Source: Sclerotinia nivalis (Eukaryota > Ascomycota > Leotiomycetes > Helotiales > Sclerotiniaceae). Taken from it: DNA of 64,000 bases. Made by a program: the position numbers and the translations under genes. The stretch spans positions 744,001-808,000 of the forward strand of contig JAPEIS010000004.1 in assembly GCA_029531795.1 (NCBI GenBank), read 5' to 3'. The stretch's first letter is position 1, and every line of letters begins with the position of its first letter. Below the pieces are notes generated by a model. That model was not told the DNA's origin and did no database searches. It saw only the letters and a program-made list of their open reading frames with translations. Positions 62,657 to 64,000 of the stretch are shown here, in pieces.

Positions 62657-64000
62657 ATGGCGTCGATCACAGCACCAACTCCAGATACTCTGGTTACCCT
62701 CAAGATTAATATTGAGGGTAGCAATAGAAGATTCAAGCTTCCACTTCGTGATCTTGGTGCTAGTACTCTCCCCGATAAGGTATGTGATAACGACAATCTA
62801 TCTATAAACAAGGCTCCACGATTCTTCAAACATACCACCCTGTTTAATCACGATATATCTTGATAATCATTTGAAAATATAACTAATCATGATCATTTAC
62901 ATAGCTTCGTTATCTTCTTGCCATCCCTCCAACCTCCGAGGCTATCTTCGAGAGATACTCCGATAGCGCTGCTGCTTTCATCGTCCTCGATTCGACCAAT
63001 CCTTCGGTTTACAAACAATTGTATCGTGCTGCCAAGGCTAAGCTTAAGCTTAGACTCAAGGTTACCATCAAGGACAAATTGCCAGTCATGCCAAAGCCAG
63101 CAACCGTCGAGGACGAAGAGCCAACTCCTGCCAAGATTGTTGAAGAAAAAGATATGCACACCTCCGAATCAGCAATGCCTACATCAGGATACTCCGGATC
63201 TTCCAAGCCCAGAGAAGTTGCCGAGAAAGAGAAGGTAGACATAGTCGTCGATCCTTTTGCTTCCATGCAAAAGAACTTAGATGAGTTGGCTCTTGGTCTC
63301 GGTGCTTACAAAACACAGCTAGAACTCGCCTCAAGTTCAGGCCCAAGCCTTATACCAATTGCTCCATTCTCCACTGACAGAGTCTTTCAAGAAGAAAGAA
63401 ATAACCAAGTAGACGACTCCGAGGCTTCTCTCCCTAAGCCTGCAGCACGTCCCAAGTCACCAGCTCCTGTTTCCGGCAATTTCGCCGTTTACTGTAACAG
63501 CTGCAGTGTACCTATTCTAGGTATACACTATCATTGCAGCACCTGTGATGATGGTGATTTCGACTTGTGCCCAGATTGTAATGATGCTGGAATCACTTGC
63601 CATGGTGATCATTGGTTGATCAAACGCATCGTTGATAAAGGCAAATACATTCACAGCACAACCGAGAAACTCGCCCCTAAACAATTTTCGGCTTACAGTC
63701 CTATCGCACCTAAGCCACCCCAATATTCCGCCTCTCAAACTACCTTGGTCGCTCCTGCAGTCGAAGAGAAGGTACCTGTTCCTACTCGCACTTGCAACAG
63801 CTGCATCTTGGAATTGTCCGAGGACAGATTCGTCACTTGCACCGACTGTGATGATTTTGACTTGTGTATCCCATGCCATCTATCCTTGAAGCATGGTCAC
63901 AACCCTAAGCATGCTTTCGCTTTCGTGGATGAGGATGCCAACCACAGCCCTGTCGCTCATGCTCTTCTCGCCCCAGGCCGAAACACCGCTCACGCCGCTG
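62657..64000 (+). CDS. nbr1: NBR1-type selective autophagy receptor (N-terminal part)
   Basis: Exon 1 (62657-62779, 41 codons) and exon 2 (62905 to beyond the window) join in phase 0 over a 125-nt intron (GTATGT...CATAG). Residues 10-90 (VTLKINIEGSNRRFKLPL... AAAFIVLDSTNPSVYKQLYRAAKAKLKLRLKV) form a PB1-like domain. A Pro/Glu/Lys linker follows. Two ZZ-type zinc fingers are complete in the window: CNSCSVPILGIHYHCSTC with FDLCPDC and a His pair (about 63490-63640), and CNSCILELSEDRFVTCTDC with FDLCIPC and a His pair (about 63790-63920). PB1 plus repeated ZZ domains is the layout of fungal NBR1 homologues, which carry cargo to the phagophore or vacuole. More ZZ copies and the Trp-rich NBR1 domain, expected downstream, lie outside the window. 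Confidence 0.8.

Overview
The window is nuclear DNA of a filamentous ascomycete (Pezizomycotina). Genes are split by short GT-AG introns, most of 45-125 nt, with fungal branch-point and acceptor sequences. The families present are typical of such fungi: WSC-domain secreted protein, tannase/feruloyl esterase, RCR-type membrane protein, HET domain, fungal rhodopsin-domain protein and a ZZ-domain NBR1. The AT-rich, loosely packed layout would fit a leotiomycete such as Botrytis or Sclerotinia. That placement is inference only; no marker gene here proves it.

Layout. 0-14.4 kb: a LaeA-like methyltransferase cut by the window edge; a 14-exon gene for a secreted beta-propeller/Ig-like/triple-WSC protein with a 14-nt micro-exon; an intronless tannase/feruloyl esterase; a 4 kb gene-free stretch; and an RCR-type single-pass membrane protein. 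15-20.4 kb: an island of decayed accessory genes. It holds a frameshifted HET fragment, a cytochrome P450 whose splice sites and frame are all intact but which carries five in-frame stops, and a rhodopsin-domain gene with one stop and one frameshift. 21.7-32.3 kb: a large DExH-box RNA helicase with a predicted mitochondrial presequence, two unrecognised genes (one ending in a tract of SUMO-consensus motifs), and an FAD-dependent oxidoreductase.

33.9-46.1 kb is about 12 kb without a convincing intact gene. It contains a broken paralogue (38.8-39.5 kb) of the SUMO-motif gene at 29.3-30.2 kb. 46.1-48.1 kb is MPE1, the DWNN/zinc-knuckle/RING subunit of the mRNA 3'-end cleavage and polyadenylation factor. 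48.1-56.4 kb is again gene-poor, with short relics including an SDR Rossmann fragment and an unrecognised frame-broken gene.

56.4-64 kb carries three recognisable cellular genes: a Yippee-domain zinc protein, the ornithine decarboxylase antizyme with its programmed +1 frameshift site, and the 5' half of an NBR1-type selective-autophagy receptor. The antizyme shift site CCC-TGA lies inside a perfect 7-bp inverted repeat, the most striking regulatory signal in the window. No tRNA, rRNA, CRISPR array or intact transposon was seen. Exon models were built by hand and checked for phase; where the summed exon length is a multiple of three this is stated.
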